From contig NZ_JAGGML010000001.1 of NCBI RefSeq assembly GCF_017875275.1, forward strand, positions 186,001 through 250,000: 64,000 nucleotides of DNA, given 5' to 3'. Made by a program: the position numbers and the translations under genes. This document shows positions 9,004 through 17,919 of the stretch, piece by piece; the stretch's first letter is position 1, and each line of letters begins with the position of its first letter. The notes under the pieces are model-generated. The model saw only the letters and a list, made by a program, of their open reading frames with translations, did not search any database and had not been told where the DNA came from. The stretch comes from Xanthobacter flavus (GTDB taxonomy: Bacteria > Pseudomonadota > Alphaproteobacteria > Rhizobiales > Xanthobacteraceae).

Positions 9004-9200
9004 CTAAAGCTGCAGGAAACTGATGTGCTCCTCATTTCCCCTGCCAGTTACAAGTTTAGGTCTGGCGGGGTTTGGGTCCTCGTGGGACTGGTTGGCGAAC
9101 GTCGACGATGGGAGGCCACCGAGGCTCATGTGAAGTCTGACGATATTGTAGTCGATTGCCCGAGCCTCGATGATCCGCCTCACCTCTACAAGTGAGGATG
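9004..9200 (-). pseudogene. IS3-family transposase OrfB, C-terminal remnant
   Basis: Read on the minus strand, this stretch gives IDYNIVRLHMSLGGLPSSTF followed by an NQSHEDPNPARP tail and a stop at 9006-9004. This is the standard C-terminus of IS3-family integrases (DYNTVRPHSSLGGL type). Nothing upstream continues the DDE domain, so only about 60 codons survive. The remnant lies exactly between the plus-strand arsenic cluster and the minus-strand metal cluster and marks an old rearrangement point. Confidence 0.75.
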
Positions 9201-9210
9201 TTTGAAGCGT

Positions 9211-10422
9211 TCAGATCTTTACGAGCATCGCGGTCACGTACATCAGGCCCGCGCCGGTGGCGAGCCCCGTCATTGCGGCTGGCGTGAAGAACGAAACATG
9301 AGTCTCGCCGCTTCTGCGCACTAGTAGCGATCCGACTTCCGCAATCACCTGAAGGATAGCCCCGGCACCGACCGCCAGCGCTAGCGCCGACCACTGCGGC
9401 GCGTAGGCAAGGCTGCCGATCCACAGACCTGCGACGGCTGGTCCGCCCGCAAGCAGCGTCAACCCGGCGAAGGTCCAAAGTGGTGGGCGTACTTTCAGTA
9501 TCGGCGCGGCAATGCCGATGCCTTCCGTGATGTTGTGCAACGTAAAGCCGAGCACCAGAAAAATACCGAGATCCGCCGCTCCGGAGGCGAAAGAAGCGCC
9601 GATGGCAAGGCCTTCGCCGAGATTGTGCAATCCTATCCCCAGCGCAATGAAGGTCGATAGGGCCAGCCCGGTCGGTGTGCCACGGCTGCGGCCGACAGCC
9701 ATCAGCAAGAGGAAACTCCCCATAGTGGTGAGGATGACCATCACCGGTCCCTGGAACAAGGCGGCGGCCTCGCCGGCAAGTTCGAGCGCTTCAGCAACTG
9801 CATCAATCACGAGGAAAGCGAGAAGCCCCACCGTCAATGCGAGTAGGAAGTCCATGCCGTTGCGGCCAACGCCACGGAGAACTGGGTAGAACATGAGGCC
9901 GATAGCGACGGGAAGGATGCCGACAAAGACGCCAAGGGCAGCCTGGGATACGAAGCTCATCGAATCCACGGTCGGTGTCGCAACCGCGACGGGGATCTCA
10001 CGCTTGAACGTGGCGCCGGTGTTGGTGAGGATTTTCACGCCGTGCGCCTCGCCGACCACCCAAGGGAACGGCAACTGAACCCAGGCGGTCGCGCCGCGGG
10101 CGATCGGACCCGGCGGTGTCTGCGTAAACTGCCAATAGGCGTCATCGACCTGGACCTGGGCGATCGTCATGGGTTGCGAGCCGCCGGCACGGACCAGTAG
10201 GCGAACTCCATCGGAACCTAGGATCGTCCGCTCGAAGGTCAGCTTCTCGACCGGCGGTGCGCCGTTGCGAAAGCTCGATAACGGATCGGTCCCAATCAAC
10301 CACGCCATCGCGAGACCAAGCACGGTAAACGGGATAGCGATCCAGAACAACGAGGCTCGACCCGGACGCCCGACTGGAAGTGTTGTCGCAGCATTGGAAG
10401 GGGGCCGCCCAGCTTGGTTCAT
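9211..10422 (-). CDS. ZIP-family metal transporter with N-terminal periplasmic domain
   Basis: The start is the ATG at 10422, which overlaps the multicopper oxidase stop (ATGA); this gives 403 residues. After one N-terminal membrane helix (about residues 20-40) there is a soluble region of about 110 residues, then a polytopic membrane domain with the ZIP signatures HNLGEGLAIG and HNITEGIGIA in helices 4 and 5, the metal-binding pair of the family. ZIP proteins move divalent metals such as Zn or Fe toward the cytoplasm. The extra N-terminal domain, predicted periplasmic, and the translational coupling to a copper oxidase are unusual for a plain zinc importer. Metal and direction remain unknown. 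Confidence 0.85.
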   Translation of the reverse strand: MNQAGRPPSNAATTLPVGRPGRASLFWIAIPFTVLGLAMAWLIGTDPLSSFRNGAPPVEKLTFERTILGSDGVRLLVRAGGSQPMTIAQVQVDDAYWQFTQTPPGPIARGATAWVQLPFPWVVGEAHGVKILTNTGATFKREIPVAVATPTVDSMSFVSQAALGVFVGILPVAIGLMFYPVLRGVGRNGMDFLLALTVGLLAFLVIDAVAEALELAGEAAALFQGPVMVILTTMGSFLLLMAVGRSRGTPTGLALSTFIALGIGLHNLGEGLAIGASFASGAADLGIFLVLGFTLHNITEGIGIAAPILKVRPPLWTFAGLTLLAGGPAVAGLWIGSLAYAPQWSALALAVGAGAILQVIAEVGSLLVRRSGETHVSFFTPAAMTGLATGAGLMYVTAMLVKI

Positions 10423-11555
10423 GATACGGTCTCCACGACATCGAACATGCCCACCCAACCGAGTTCGGTGAACTCCGACTGATGCGGGTGGAACATGTAG
10501 AGACCGGGCTCGTGCTCCGTGAAATGGAACTCAAGGATGCCGCGCTCGGCTTGGCATTGGGTGATGAGGTCGACGGTCTTCAGGGTCGGGGTCAAGGTCG
10601 TGCCTTGATTGAAGTATTCAAAGAAATTAGCATGCAAATGAAAAGAATTTATCGGATCGAACTCGATCACATTGATAAGGTAGACGCGAACCGGTTTGTC
10701 TCTAAGGATCTTGATGGGTTTTTTTGCATAGGCATGGGCTACCGTATTGACAGCATAGACCTCGTTCTTGCCGTCGAAATTGGTATCGAATGCATTCATA
10801 ACCATTACGAGTTCTTGCCACTCGGCATTCTCCGCCGTGCCGAGCAGGCGTGAGCGGGCAACTGCCTCATATTCGGGATGGCGAGTGGGATCCGGGTCGA
10901 TGACGAAGGCTCCGTACATGCCCTTGTGAATATGCCGCTTCAGCGGCAGAGCGTGACAGTGATAGAGGTGACATCCGAAAGGCAGTGCATCAAACTCGTA
11001 GACAAACTCCTCGCCCGGAGCGACTAGCCCTGCGCCTGGAACGCCATCCATCCGCGCCGCATGGATGCCATGAAAATGCATCGAATGAGGATGCGAGCCG
11101 TAGTTTTTGAAGACGATCCTCAGCCGCTCACCTTCGGTCGCGCGCAGTGACGGGCCGGGCACCCGGCCATTATAGGTCCAGGCCAGAAACATGATGCCGG
11201 GGGCGATCTCGATCTCCTTGTCCTCGGCGGTGATCTCGAAGGTTCTTAGCGTCCGCCCATCCGGAAGCTGGGACACAGTGCCTCTATCCCAGTCGGTCAG
11301 AAGCTTGGTCGGATCGAAGCCATTACGAGCTTCGTCGACCTCGCCCACCGTGATCATCGCACCATGGGGTCCGCTGTGGGCTGAGGCCAGCTTTGCTTCA
11401 GCGCCGACAGTTCCTGCATGCGAAGCGTGTCCTGACTGCGCTAGAGCACCAGTCATACCTATCGCTGCGCCGCTGGCAGCCGCTAGCCCGCCTCCCAGCA
11501 CCACGCGCCGGCTCAGCCGTTTACGTAACCAAGCTGGCACTTTGATCATATGCAT
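10419..11555 (-). CDS. Tat-exported multicopper oxidase
   Basis: From ATG 11555 the protein has 378 residues; ATG 11549, two codons later, is an equally good start. A twin-arginine signal (LSRRVVLGGG) is followed by a His-containing linker (HASHAG). Cupredoxin copper ligands are visible in HSMHFHG, in HLYHCHALPLKRHIHKGM, in FHLHANFF and in MFHPHQSEFTELGWVGMF. The protein is shorter than three-domain CopA or CueO, with two clear cupredoxin domains. It probably oxidises Cu(I) or another metal or phenolic in the periplasm. It is coupled to the ZIP gene by a four-base overlap and lies next to a decayed DUF411 gene. Confidence 0.87.
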   Translation of the reverse strand: MHMIKVPAWLRKRLSRRVVLGGGLAAASGAAIGMTGALAQSGHASHAGTVGAEAKLASAHSGPHGAMITVGEVDEARNGFDPTKLLTDWDRGTVSQLPDGRTLRTFEITAEDKEIEIAPGIMFLAWTYNGRVPGPSLRATEGERLRIVFKNYGSHPHSMHFHGIHAARMDGVPGAGLVAPGEEFVYEFDALPFGCHLYHCHALPLKRHIHKGMYGAFVIDPDPTRHPEYEAVARSRLLGTAENAEWQELVMVMNAFDTNFDGKNEVYAVNTVAHAYAKKPIKILRDKPVRVYLINVIEFDPINSFHLHANFFEYFNQGTTLTPTLKTVDLITQCQAERGILEFHFTEHEPGLYMFHPHQSEFTELGWVGMFDVVETVS

Positions 11556-11598
11556 CGCTTTCTGCAAATGCGAATTAGTCGCATATAAATAGCATAAG

Positions 11599-11827
11599 CT
11601 ACAATTGGTGGCCATTGCCAATTGACGTCGAGAAGGGCTTCCTCCTCTCCGCAACATGGGCGCCAACTTCCGCCATATCGCAGAAGATCAGGCAATCGGG
11701 GCATGCCGAGTCTAGCCTTGAGGGGCGCGAGGTTGGCTGCCTCGATCAGGTCCGGAAATCCGACTGCCCTCACATAGGCAAGCCAACCGCTACGATGGCC
11801 ACAGTTCGGATCGCGGGTCACGGTCAT
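11599..11827 (-). pseudogene. Decayed DUF411 metal-binding protein gene
   Basis: On the minus strand from ATG 11827 the sequence reads MTVTRDPNCGHRSGWLAYVR, then NLAPLKARLGMP, matching the conserved core of DUF411 proteins (K-DPNCGCC-GW...LKARLGVP). The CGCC metal motif has become CGHR. After LGMP the reading frame shifts: the expected SCHTAEVGGYV block appears only in another frame, as FCDMAEVGAHVAE, and ends at a stop near 11599. DUF411 genes commonly accompany copper oxidases, so this is probably a former partner of the multicopper oxidase, inactivated by a frameshift and loss of ligands. Confidence 0.7.
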
Positions 11828-12002
11828 CTTGTGCGATGTCTCGGCCGCCCAGAGGCGCGATAGCACGAGCATAGAAGTCGCCTATGTGGCGCCGATCACC
11901 AACTCACGGTGTGCTGCGAAAAGCTCGGCTGTCACGGCGCTTCTCCTTTCGCTGGCTGTTTCCTCGCGTCCGGCTTCCGATCGAAGCTGCGCATGACGCT
12001 CC

Positions 12003-12119
12003 TCACCGAAAGAAGACGTATTTCGTGAGGGCGGCGATCACCAGCACCAAGACGAGGATGCCGATCAGGCCGGCAAGGCCCATGCCCCATCCCATGGATC
12101 CGATCATGTCGTGCATCAT
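12003..12119 (-). CDS. 38-residue single-span membrane peptide downstream of cusA
   Basis: A short frame directly after cusA (12 bases after its stop) has a strong RBS, GAGGAGGTTCC, before ATG 12119. The product starts MMHDMIGSMGWGMG, Met- and Gly-rich with one His, then one membrane helix (LAGLIGILVLVLVIAALT) and ends KYVFFR. The size, RBS and position make it a likely real gene. Small Met/His membrane peptides accompany copper pumps in several systems, but this one is not assigned to a named family. It may modulate or stabilise CusA. Confidence 0.6.
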   Translation of the reverse strand: MMHDMIGSMGWGMGLAGLIGILVLVLVIAALTKYVFFR

Positions 12120-12131
12120 TGGAACCTCCTC

Positions 12132-15100
12132 TCATTTGGCGGCAGCCTTGAGGCCGGCTGGCCCCTGTTCGATTGCCCTCTCGTCGGCGGTGACGGTCCG
12201 CGGCAACCGCCAGCCTTTGATCAGTCCATAGACAGCGGGGATCACGACCAGCGTCAGCACCGTCGACGAGACCATGCCGCCGATCATCGGCACCGCGATG
12301 CGCTGCATCACCTCCGAACCGGTGCCGGTGCTCCACAGGATTGGGACGAGGCCGGCCGTGATGGCGATGACCGTCATCATCTTCGGCCGCACCCGCTCGA
12401 CGGCACCGAGCATGATCGCCTGGTGGAGGTCGATCCGAGTGAAAGGCCGCCCTTCCGCCTCCCGCTCGGCCTTCAGTTCCGCCATCGCCTGCTCGAGATA
12501 GATCAGCATGATGACGCCGGTCTCGGCGGCGACGCCGGCGAGCGCGATGAAGCCGACCGCCACGGCAACCGACATGTTGAAGCCAAGCCACCACATCAGC
12601 CAGATGCCGCCCACCAGTGCGAAGGGCAGCGACAGCATGACGATGAGCGTTTCCGTCAGGGCCCGGAAGTTGAGGTAGAGGAGCAGGAAAATGACCAGCA
12701 ACGTCACCGGCACGACGATCTTCAGCCGCGCTTCGGCGCGCTGCAGATATTCGAACTGGCCGCTCCACGAGACGTAGGTGCCTTGCGGCAGCTTCACCTC
12801 GTTCGCCACCGCCGCTTGAGCCTCCGCGACATAGCCGCCAAGGTCGCGGCCGGCGATGTCGACGAAGACATAGACCGCGAGCTGGCCGTTCTCGGTACGG
12901 ATCGAGGTCGCGCCGCGCGTGAGCTCGACCTTGGCGACTTCGCCGAGCGGCACCGTGCCGCCGCCCGGCAGCGGCACCTGCACGTCGCGGGCGATTGATT
13001 GCGGATCGCTCCGGAAGTCGCGCGGATAGCGGATGGTGACGCCATAGCGCTCGCGCCCCTCCACCGTGGTCGTCACCGTCTCGGCCCCGAGCGCGGTCGC
13101 GATCACGCTCTGGACGTCGCCGACGGCCAGGCCGTAGCGGCCGAGCGTTTCCCGGTCCGGCACGATGTCGAGATAGTAGCCGCCGATCACGCGCTCGGCA
13201 TAGGCGCTGGACGTGCCCGGCACGGACCGCAGCACCCGCTCGATCTCGCGGGCGCTCTGCTCCATCTGGGCGAGATCGGTGCCGAACACCTTGACCCCGA
13301 CCGGAGTGCGGATGCCGGTCGCCAGCATGTCGATGCGGGCGCGGATCGGCATGGTCCAGGCGTTCGACACGCCGGGGAATTGCAGCGCCTGGTCCATCTC
13401 GGCCTTCAGGCTGTCGATGGTGACGCCCGGCCGCCATTCGCCCTTCGGCTTCAGATTGATGATGGTCTCGAACATCTCAGTCGGCGCCGGATCGGTCGCG
13501 GTCAGTGCTCGCCCGGCCTTGCCATAGACCGAAGCCACCTCCGGGAAGCTCTTGATGATGCGGTCCTGCACCTGCAGCAGCTCGGCGGCCTTGGTGATGG
13601 AGATGCCCGGCAAGGTGGTCGGCATGTACATCAACGTGCCCTCGTCGAGGCTCGGCATGAACTCCGAACCGAGCTGGCGTGCCGGCCAGAGCGTCACCCC
13701 GAGCACGACAAGCGCGACGAGGATGGTGAGCGTCTTGGCCTTCAGGACGCCGCGGATGACCGGGCGGTAGACCCAGATCAGGAACCGGTTGATCGGGTTC
13801 CGGTGCTCCGGAATGATCCGGCCGCGCACGAAGACCACCATGAGCGCGGGCACCAGCGTCACCGATAGAAGGGCCGCGGCCGCCATGGCGAAGGTCTTGG
13901 TGAAGGCGAGCGGGCCGAACATCCGGCCTTCCTGCGATTCCAGCGTGAAGATCGGCAGGAAGGAGACGGTGATGACCAGCAGGCTGAAGAACAGCGCCGG
14001 ACCGACCTGGCTCGCCGCCTCGATCAGGATCTCGACCCGCGGCTTGTCCGGTGGCGCGCGCTCCAGATGCTTGTGGGCGTTCTCGATCATCACGATGGCG
14101 GCGTCGATCATGGCGCCCACCGCGATGGCGATGCCCCCCAGGCTCATGATGTTGGAGCCGAGCCCGATCGCCTTCATCGCCGCGAACGCCATCAGGATGC
14201 CGACCGGCAGCATCAATATGGCGACCAGCGCGCTGCGCAGATGCAGCAGGAACACCACGCAGACCAGCGCGACGATGATGCTTTCCTCGATCAGCGTGCC
14301 CTTCAGCGTCTCGATCGCCCGGCCGATCAGCTCGGATCGGTCATAGACCGGCACGATTTCGGCGCCCTTGGGGAGGCTGGAGGCGATCTCGGCAAGCCGC
14401 GCCTTGACGTTCTCGATCACGGTCAGCGCATTGGCACCGAAGCGCTGCAGCACGATGCCGCTGGTGACTTCGCCCTCGCCATTGAGCTCGGTGATGCCGC
14501 GTCGCTCATCCGGCCCGATCTCTACGCGGGCCACATCCTTTATCCGCAGCGGCACGCCACGATCGGTCTTCAGCACCACATTCTCGATGTCGGCAATGCC
14601 TCGGAGATAACCGCGGCCGCGCACCATGAACTCGAACTCGGAGAGCTCGACGGTGCGGCCGCCGACATCGTTGTTGCTCGCCTTGACGGCGTCGCGCACC
14701 CGGTCGAGCGGGATGCCCAGCGCCCGCAACCGGTTCGGATCGACCACGATCGCATACTGCTTGACGAAGCCGCCGACGCTGGCGACCTCGGCGACGCCCT
14801 CCGCCTTGGAGGCACCGAAGCGGACCACCCAGTCCTGCAGCGAGCGCAGCTCGGCGAGCGTCATCTCCTTGGCGACGACGGCGTATTGGTAGACCCAGCC
14901 GACGCCGGTCGCATCCGGCCCCAGCGTCGGCGTCACCCCCGCCGGCAGGCGCTGCGCGGCGGCATTGAGATATTCCAGCACGCGCGAGCGCGCCCAATAG
15001 GGATCGGTGCCGTCCTCGAAGATCACATAGACGAAGGAGACGCCGAAGAAGGAGAAGCCGCGCACCACCTTCGATTTCGGCACCGTCAGCATCGCCGTGG

Positions 15101-15308
15101 TGAGCGGATAGGTGACCTGGTCCTCGACCACCTGCGGCGCCTGGCCGGGATAGTCGGTGTAGACGATCACCTGCACGTCCGAGAGGTCGGGAATGGCGTC
15201 GAGCGGCAGCGTCTTCAGCGCATAAAGCCCGGCGGCGACGGCGAACACCGTACCGACAAAGACCAGCACGAGGTTGCGGGCGGACCAGCCGATGAGGCGG
15301 GCGATCAT
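12132..15308 (-). CDS. cusA: CusA-type heavy-metal efflux RND pump
   Basis: The start ATG 15308 overlaps the cusB stop (ATGA), giving 1058 residues; a longer upstream frame lies inside cusB. The protein has the RND layout of two membrane halves, each with a large periplasmic loop. IAIAVGAMIDAAIVMIENAH in helix 4 is the copper/silver (CusA) variant rather than the DFGIIIDG type of CzcA. The pore region contains RARIDMLATGIRTPVGVK with a conserved Met expected in the metal relay. It pumps Cu(I) or Ag(I) from the periplasm outward with CusB and an outer-membrane channel. No such channel gene is in this operon; the CzcC-like protein at 23331-24602 could be shared. Confidence 0.92.
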   Translation of the reverse strand: MIARLIGWSARNLVLVFVGTVFAVAAGLYALKTLPLDAIPDLSDVQVIVYTDYPGQAPQVVEDQVTYPLTTAMLTVPKSKVVRGFSFFGVSFVYVIFEDGTDPYWARSRVLEYLNAAAQRLPAGVTPTLGPDATGVGWVYQYAVVAKEMTLAELRSLQDWVVRFGASKAEGVAEVASVGGFVKQYAIVVDPNRLRALGIPLDRVRDAVKASNNDVGGRTVELSEFEFMVRGRGYLRGIADIENVVLKTDRGVPLRIKDVARVEIGPDERRGITELNGEGEVTSGIVLQRFGANALTVIENVKARLAEIASSLPKGAEIVPVYDRSELIGRAIETLKGTLIEESIIVALVCVVFLLHLRSALVAILMLPVGILMAFAAMKAIGLGSNIMSLGGIAIAVGAMIDAAIVMIENAHKHLERAPPDKPRVEILIEAASQVGPALFFSLLVITVSFLPIFTLESQEGRMFGPLAFTKTFAMAAAALLSVTLVPALMVVFVRGRIIPEHRNPINRFLIWVYRPVIRGVLKAKTLTILVALVVLGVTLWPARQLGSEFMPSLDEGTLMYMPTTLPGISITKAAELLQVQDRIIKSFPEVASVYGKAGRALTATDPAPTEMFETIINLKPKGEWRPGVTIDSLKAEMDQALQFPGVSNAWTMPIRARIDMLATGIRTPVGVKVFGTDLAQMEQSAREIERVLRSVPGTSSAYAERVIGGYYLDIVPDRETLGRYGLAVGDVQSVIATALGAETVTTTVEGRERYGVTIRYPRDFRSDPQSIARDVQVPLPGGGTVPLGEVAKVELTRGATSIRTENGQLAVYVFVDIAGRDLGGYVAEAQAAVANEVKLPQGTYVSWSGQFEYLQRAEARLKIVVPVTLLVIFLLLYLNFRALTETLIVMLSLPFALVGGIWLMWWLGFNMSVAVAVGFIALAGVAAETGVIMLIYLEQAMAELKAEREAEGRPFTRIDLHQAIMLGAVERVRPKMMTVIAITAGLVPILWSTGTGSEVMQRIAVPMIGGMVSSTVLTLVVIPAVYGLIKGWRLPRTVTADERAIEQGPAGLKAAAK

Positions 15309-16726
15309 GGCTGCACCTGCGGCGGTGTCAGGCCGCGCAATGCCGCCTTCAGATTGCTTTCGGCGTCGATCAGGAAGTTCGCCGCGACGACGACACGGTC
15401 GCCTTCCGCAATGCCCTCGCGGATCTCGGTGAAGCCTTCGCCGCACAGGCCGATCTTCACCTCGCGCGGTTCGAACCGGCCCTCTCCACGATCAATGATC
15501 ACGACCTGCCGCGTGCCGGTGTCGATCACCGCGCTATCGGGGACAGCAACCACCGGCGCGGCATCGCCTGTGCCGATCTCCACTTCGGCATACATATTGG
15601 GAAGCAGAACACCGCCGGGATTGGCGATCTCAATCCGCACTCGCGTGGCCCGCGTTGCTTCACCGACCTGCGGATAGATCAGCGACACACGTCCTTCGAA
15701 GGTGCGTCCCGGCAGGCTTCGAGCCCGGATCGTCACCGGCGCGCCGAGCCGGACGGCCCCAAGATCGAACTCCGGCACATCTGCCAGTACCCAGATGGTC
15801 GAAATGTCCGCGAGGCGGAACAGCACATCACCCGGCGCTGCCTTCATGCCGTCGACGACATTGCGTTCGAGCACGACGCCATCGCGCGGCGCACGCCACG
15901 TCATCGACAGCGGCACCTTGCGCGTCCGCTCGATCTCGGCGATCGCCTCGGGTGGCAGGCCAAGATTCTCCAGGCGCTGGCGGGCGCCTCCGAGAGCACT
16001 GTCGCGGCCGCCAATGTTGAGATCGGTGAGGAGCTGGGCGCCGGCGGTGGCAATGTCCGGCGCATAGAGCCGGAGCAGCATCTGGCCCTTCGTCACCCGG
16101 TCGCCCGTGGTGACGTTCGCCACCTCGTTGATGAAAGCGTCGCTCCGGGTGGCGACCACGGAGATGCGCCGCTCGTCGAGCTGGACGGTTCCCGGCACCC
16201 GCACCAGCCTGCCGACGACACGCTGCGCTGCCAGCTCGGATCGCACGCCGGTCCGCTGGAGTTTTCCAAGCGACACCCGCACGACCGAGCCGCCATCATC
16301 CTCGCCTTCATAGACGGGGATGTAGTCCATCCCCATCGAATCCTTCTTCGGCACCGGCGAGGTGTCCGGCAGACCCATCGGATTGCGGTAGTAGAGGATG
16401 CGTCGCGGGCCTGCCTGCCCGGTCGCCTCGGCCGTCGCCGGCGGCCTGTCCTCGAAGCTGACATCCTCGCCGGCGCGGACGGCACGGAAAGCCCGGCCAT
16501 CCCCGGTCCGGCGTGGCGTTGCCGAATAGGCGGGCTCGCGGTCGGGATCCTGATAATAGATCACCGCTCCGGTGCCGGTCGGCTCAGCCGCCGCAAGGGT
16601 CGCCTCGACACCAAGCCATTCGCGCAGGCCGGCCACCGGAAGACCCCGGATGCCAGCCCAGTAGCCTCCGGCCCCCGCCGCCACAACGGCGGCGAGGGCG
16701 AGGCCCGTAAGGGCGACCCGTTTCAC
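15305..16726 (-). CDS. cusB: CusB-type periplasmic adaptor with metal-binding N-terminus
   Basis: The 473-residue membrane-fusion protein begins with an N-terminal membrane anchor (residues 5-27). A heavy-metal-binding module follows: YYRNPMGLPDTSPVPKKDSM and GMDYIPVY. Before it is a second, degenerate copy starting IYYQDPDREPAYSATP that has lost the PM and GMD residues. The adaptor proper follows with the barrel-sandwich halves (RVPGTVQLDERRISVV and APRDGVVLERNVVDGMKAAP) and a hairpin around 200-260. It hands metal to CusA. Its start overlaps the stop of the FixH-like gene, so the three genes form one operon. Confidence 0.92.
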   Translation of the reverse strand: MKRVALTGLALAAVVAAGAGGYWAGIRGLPVAGLREWLGVEATLAAAEPTGTGAVIYYQDPDREPAYSATPRRTGDGRAFRAVRAGEDVSFEDRPPATAEATGQAGPRRILYYRNPMGLPDTSPVPKKDSMGMDYIPVYEGEDDGGSVVRVSLGKLQRTGVRSELAAQRVVGRLVRVPGTVQLDERRISVVATRSDAFINEVANVTTGDRVTKGQMLLRLYAPDIATAGAQLLTDLNIGGRDSALGGARQRLENLGLPPEAIAEIERTRKVPLSMTWRAPRDGVVLERNVVDGMKAAPGDVLFRLADISTIWVLADVPEFDLGAVRLGAPVTIRARSLPGRTFEGRVSLIYPQVGEATRATRVRIEIANPGGVLLPNMYAEVEIGTGDAAPVVAVPDSAVIDTGTRQVVIIDRGEGRFEPREVKIGLCGEGFTEIREGIAEGDRVVVAANFLIDAESNLKAALRGLTPPQVQP

Positions 16727-17130
16727 GGTACGGCCTTCAGGACCAGCTTGTTCTCGATCGTGCCGGTCTCACCCTGGATCTTGGCACCGAGCGAAAGCCG
16801 CCAGCCGCCAGCCATCATCAGATTGGTCTTGAAGCGATAGACACCCGGCTCGGTCGACGGCAGAGCCTCGATCGGCGCTGCCATCGTCTCCATGCCGTCA
16901 GGCGCCATGTCGATCCGGGTCGCGAAGATGACGGCGTCGGGGACCGCCTTGCCGGATCGCTTGTCGACGAGTCGGACTGCGACGATGGCGCCGTTGCCCT
17001 GCTTGATGTCCGTCTGAACGAGCCGGAACTCGTAGTCCGTGATGTCGGCACGCGCCGATGAGAGAGCCGCGACGGAAAGCGCGGCCACGAGCGCCGCCGC
17101 AGCGGCGCGCTTCATAGAAGAGGTCGTCAT
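16723..17130 (-). CDS. FixH/YtkA-like periplasmic protein
   Basis: The 135-residue protein has a signal peptide (about residues 6-28, cleavage near SSARA). The mature part is a single immunoglobulin-like beta domain of the FixH/YtkA type, with VRLVDKRSGKAVPDAVIFAT, the Met-rich MAPDGMETMAAP and the ending MMAGGWRLSLGAKIQGE. It is the first gene of the FixH-cusB-cusA operon. Proteins of this type are frequently encoded beside Cu and Co RND pumps and may bind copper through methionines in the periplasm; the exact role is unknown. Confidence 0.8.
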   Translation of the reverse strand: MTTSSMKRAAAAALVAALSVAALSSARADITDYEFRLVQTDIKQGNGAIVAVRLVDKRSGKAVPDAVIFATRIDMAPDGMETMAAPIEALPSTEPGVYRFKTNLMMAGGWRLSLGAKIQGETGTIENKLVLKAVP

Positions 17131-17261
17131 AGTTTGAAAATCCTAGATTCATCGGAGCGCCGTGCGCATGGCCCGGCGTTGCGCGGCCTACGGCCACGCG
17201 CTCTCGGCCGCCCGAGCCTCGCGGGGGCGGCACGAACCGGCGCGCAAACGCCGGCGATGTT

Positions 17262-17618
17262 CTAGGTTCGCGGAGGTCGGGCTGGGGGCTCTATCGCGAG
17301 CGCGTCGCCCATGACGTCACTGCCCGGGCGGAGGGCATCGCCCTCGGCCCGCAGAACGAAGGCCAGGCGTGAAAGCATTGGTGCCACCGAGAAGCACTTG
17401 GCCATGCACAATGCCATCAATGGGCAGGTCTTCTGGCAGTCGGGAATCGCCGGCGTCTCATGCGGACAACACGGCATGTCGTCCGCCATTTCGGGCATGG
17501 ACATATCAACGGCGGCCGCCATGGCGGCCCCGTTCACCGGTGCGGTGAACGATCCGGCAACAAGCCCTACGATCGCAAGGATCGGGAGCAGCCTGTGGAG
17601 CCAAGTGGCGACCTTCAT
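17262..17618 (-). CDS. Small secreted Cys/Met-rich protein
   Basis: From ATG 17618 the protein has 118 residues (ATG 17630 is an alternative). A signal peptide or membrane anchor (RLLPILAIVGLVAG) is followed by a Met/Asp stretch MSMPEMADDMPCCPHE and a cluster DCQKTCPLMALCMAKCF, seven cysteines in all with one CC pair. This looks like a periplasmic metal-binding or redox protein. It is read in the same direction as the cus operon, 131 bases upstream of it, so it may be its leader gene. No named family was recognised. Confidence 0.65.
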   Translation of the reverse strand: MKVATWLHRLLPILAIVGLVAGSFTAPVNGAAMAAAVDMSMPEMADDMPCCPHETPAIPDCQKTCPLMALCMAKCFSVAPMLSRLAFVLRAEGDALRPGSDVMGDALAIEPPARPPRT

Positions 17619-17919
17619 GCAGCGCAACATGTCATAGGCGAGGCGTTCTGGGAATGCGAGCAGCGGTACGAAGCTGTCACAGGTTCGTGGCAAATGGACG
17701 TCGCTGCCCTTCTCAGGATGAGTGAGTGCGTCGCGCACGCACGCACCCGGCGAAGGAAAGGCATCGGAACTGCCGTCGCCGGATCACATCTCGGGGATGG
17801 TCACGCGGCGCCAAGCAGGATCACCTCCAGCGGTAGCCTCAAGCGCAAAGAGACCACGCCATACGAAGAGAGCTCGGGGCGTGGCCGCTCGATGGAATCC
17901 GCGACACTTCCGGGCTCAA
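17619..17919. other. Intergenic, nothing recognised
   Basis: About 300 bases between the Cys-rich protein gene and the 3' end of the XRE-ImmA gene. Short open frames on both strands have no recognisable features. The promoter of the Cys-rich and cus genes should lie in the left part of this stretch, but no clear -35/-10 pair or dyad was found. Confidence 0.5.

Noticed and set aside
14067-15677. Plus-strand frame of 536 codons opposite cusA/cusB
   Set aside because: Asp/His/Arg-rich sequence without motifs; shadow of the cus genes in the opposite frame.
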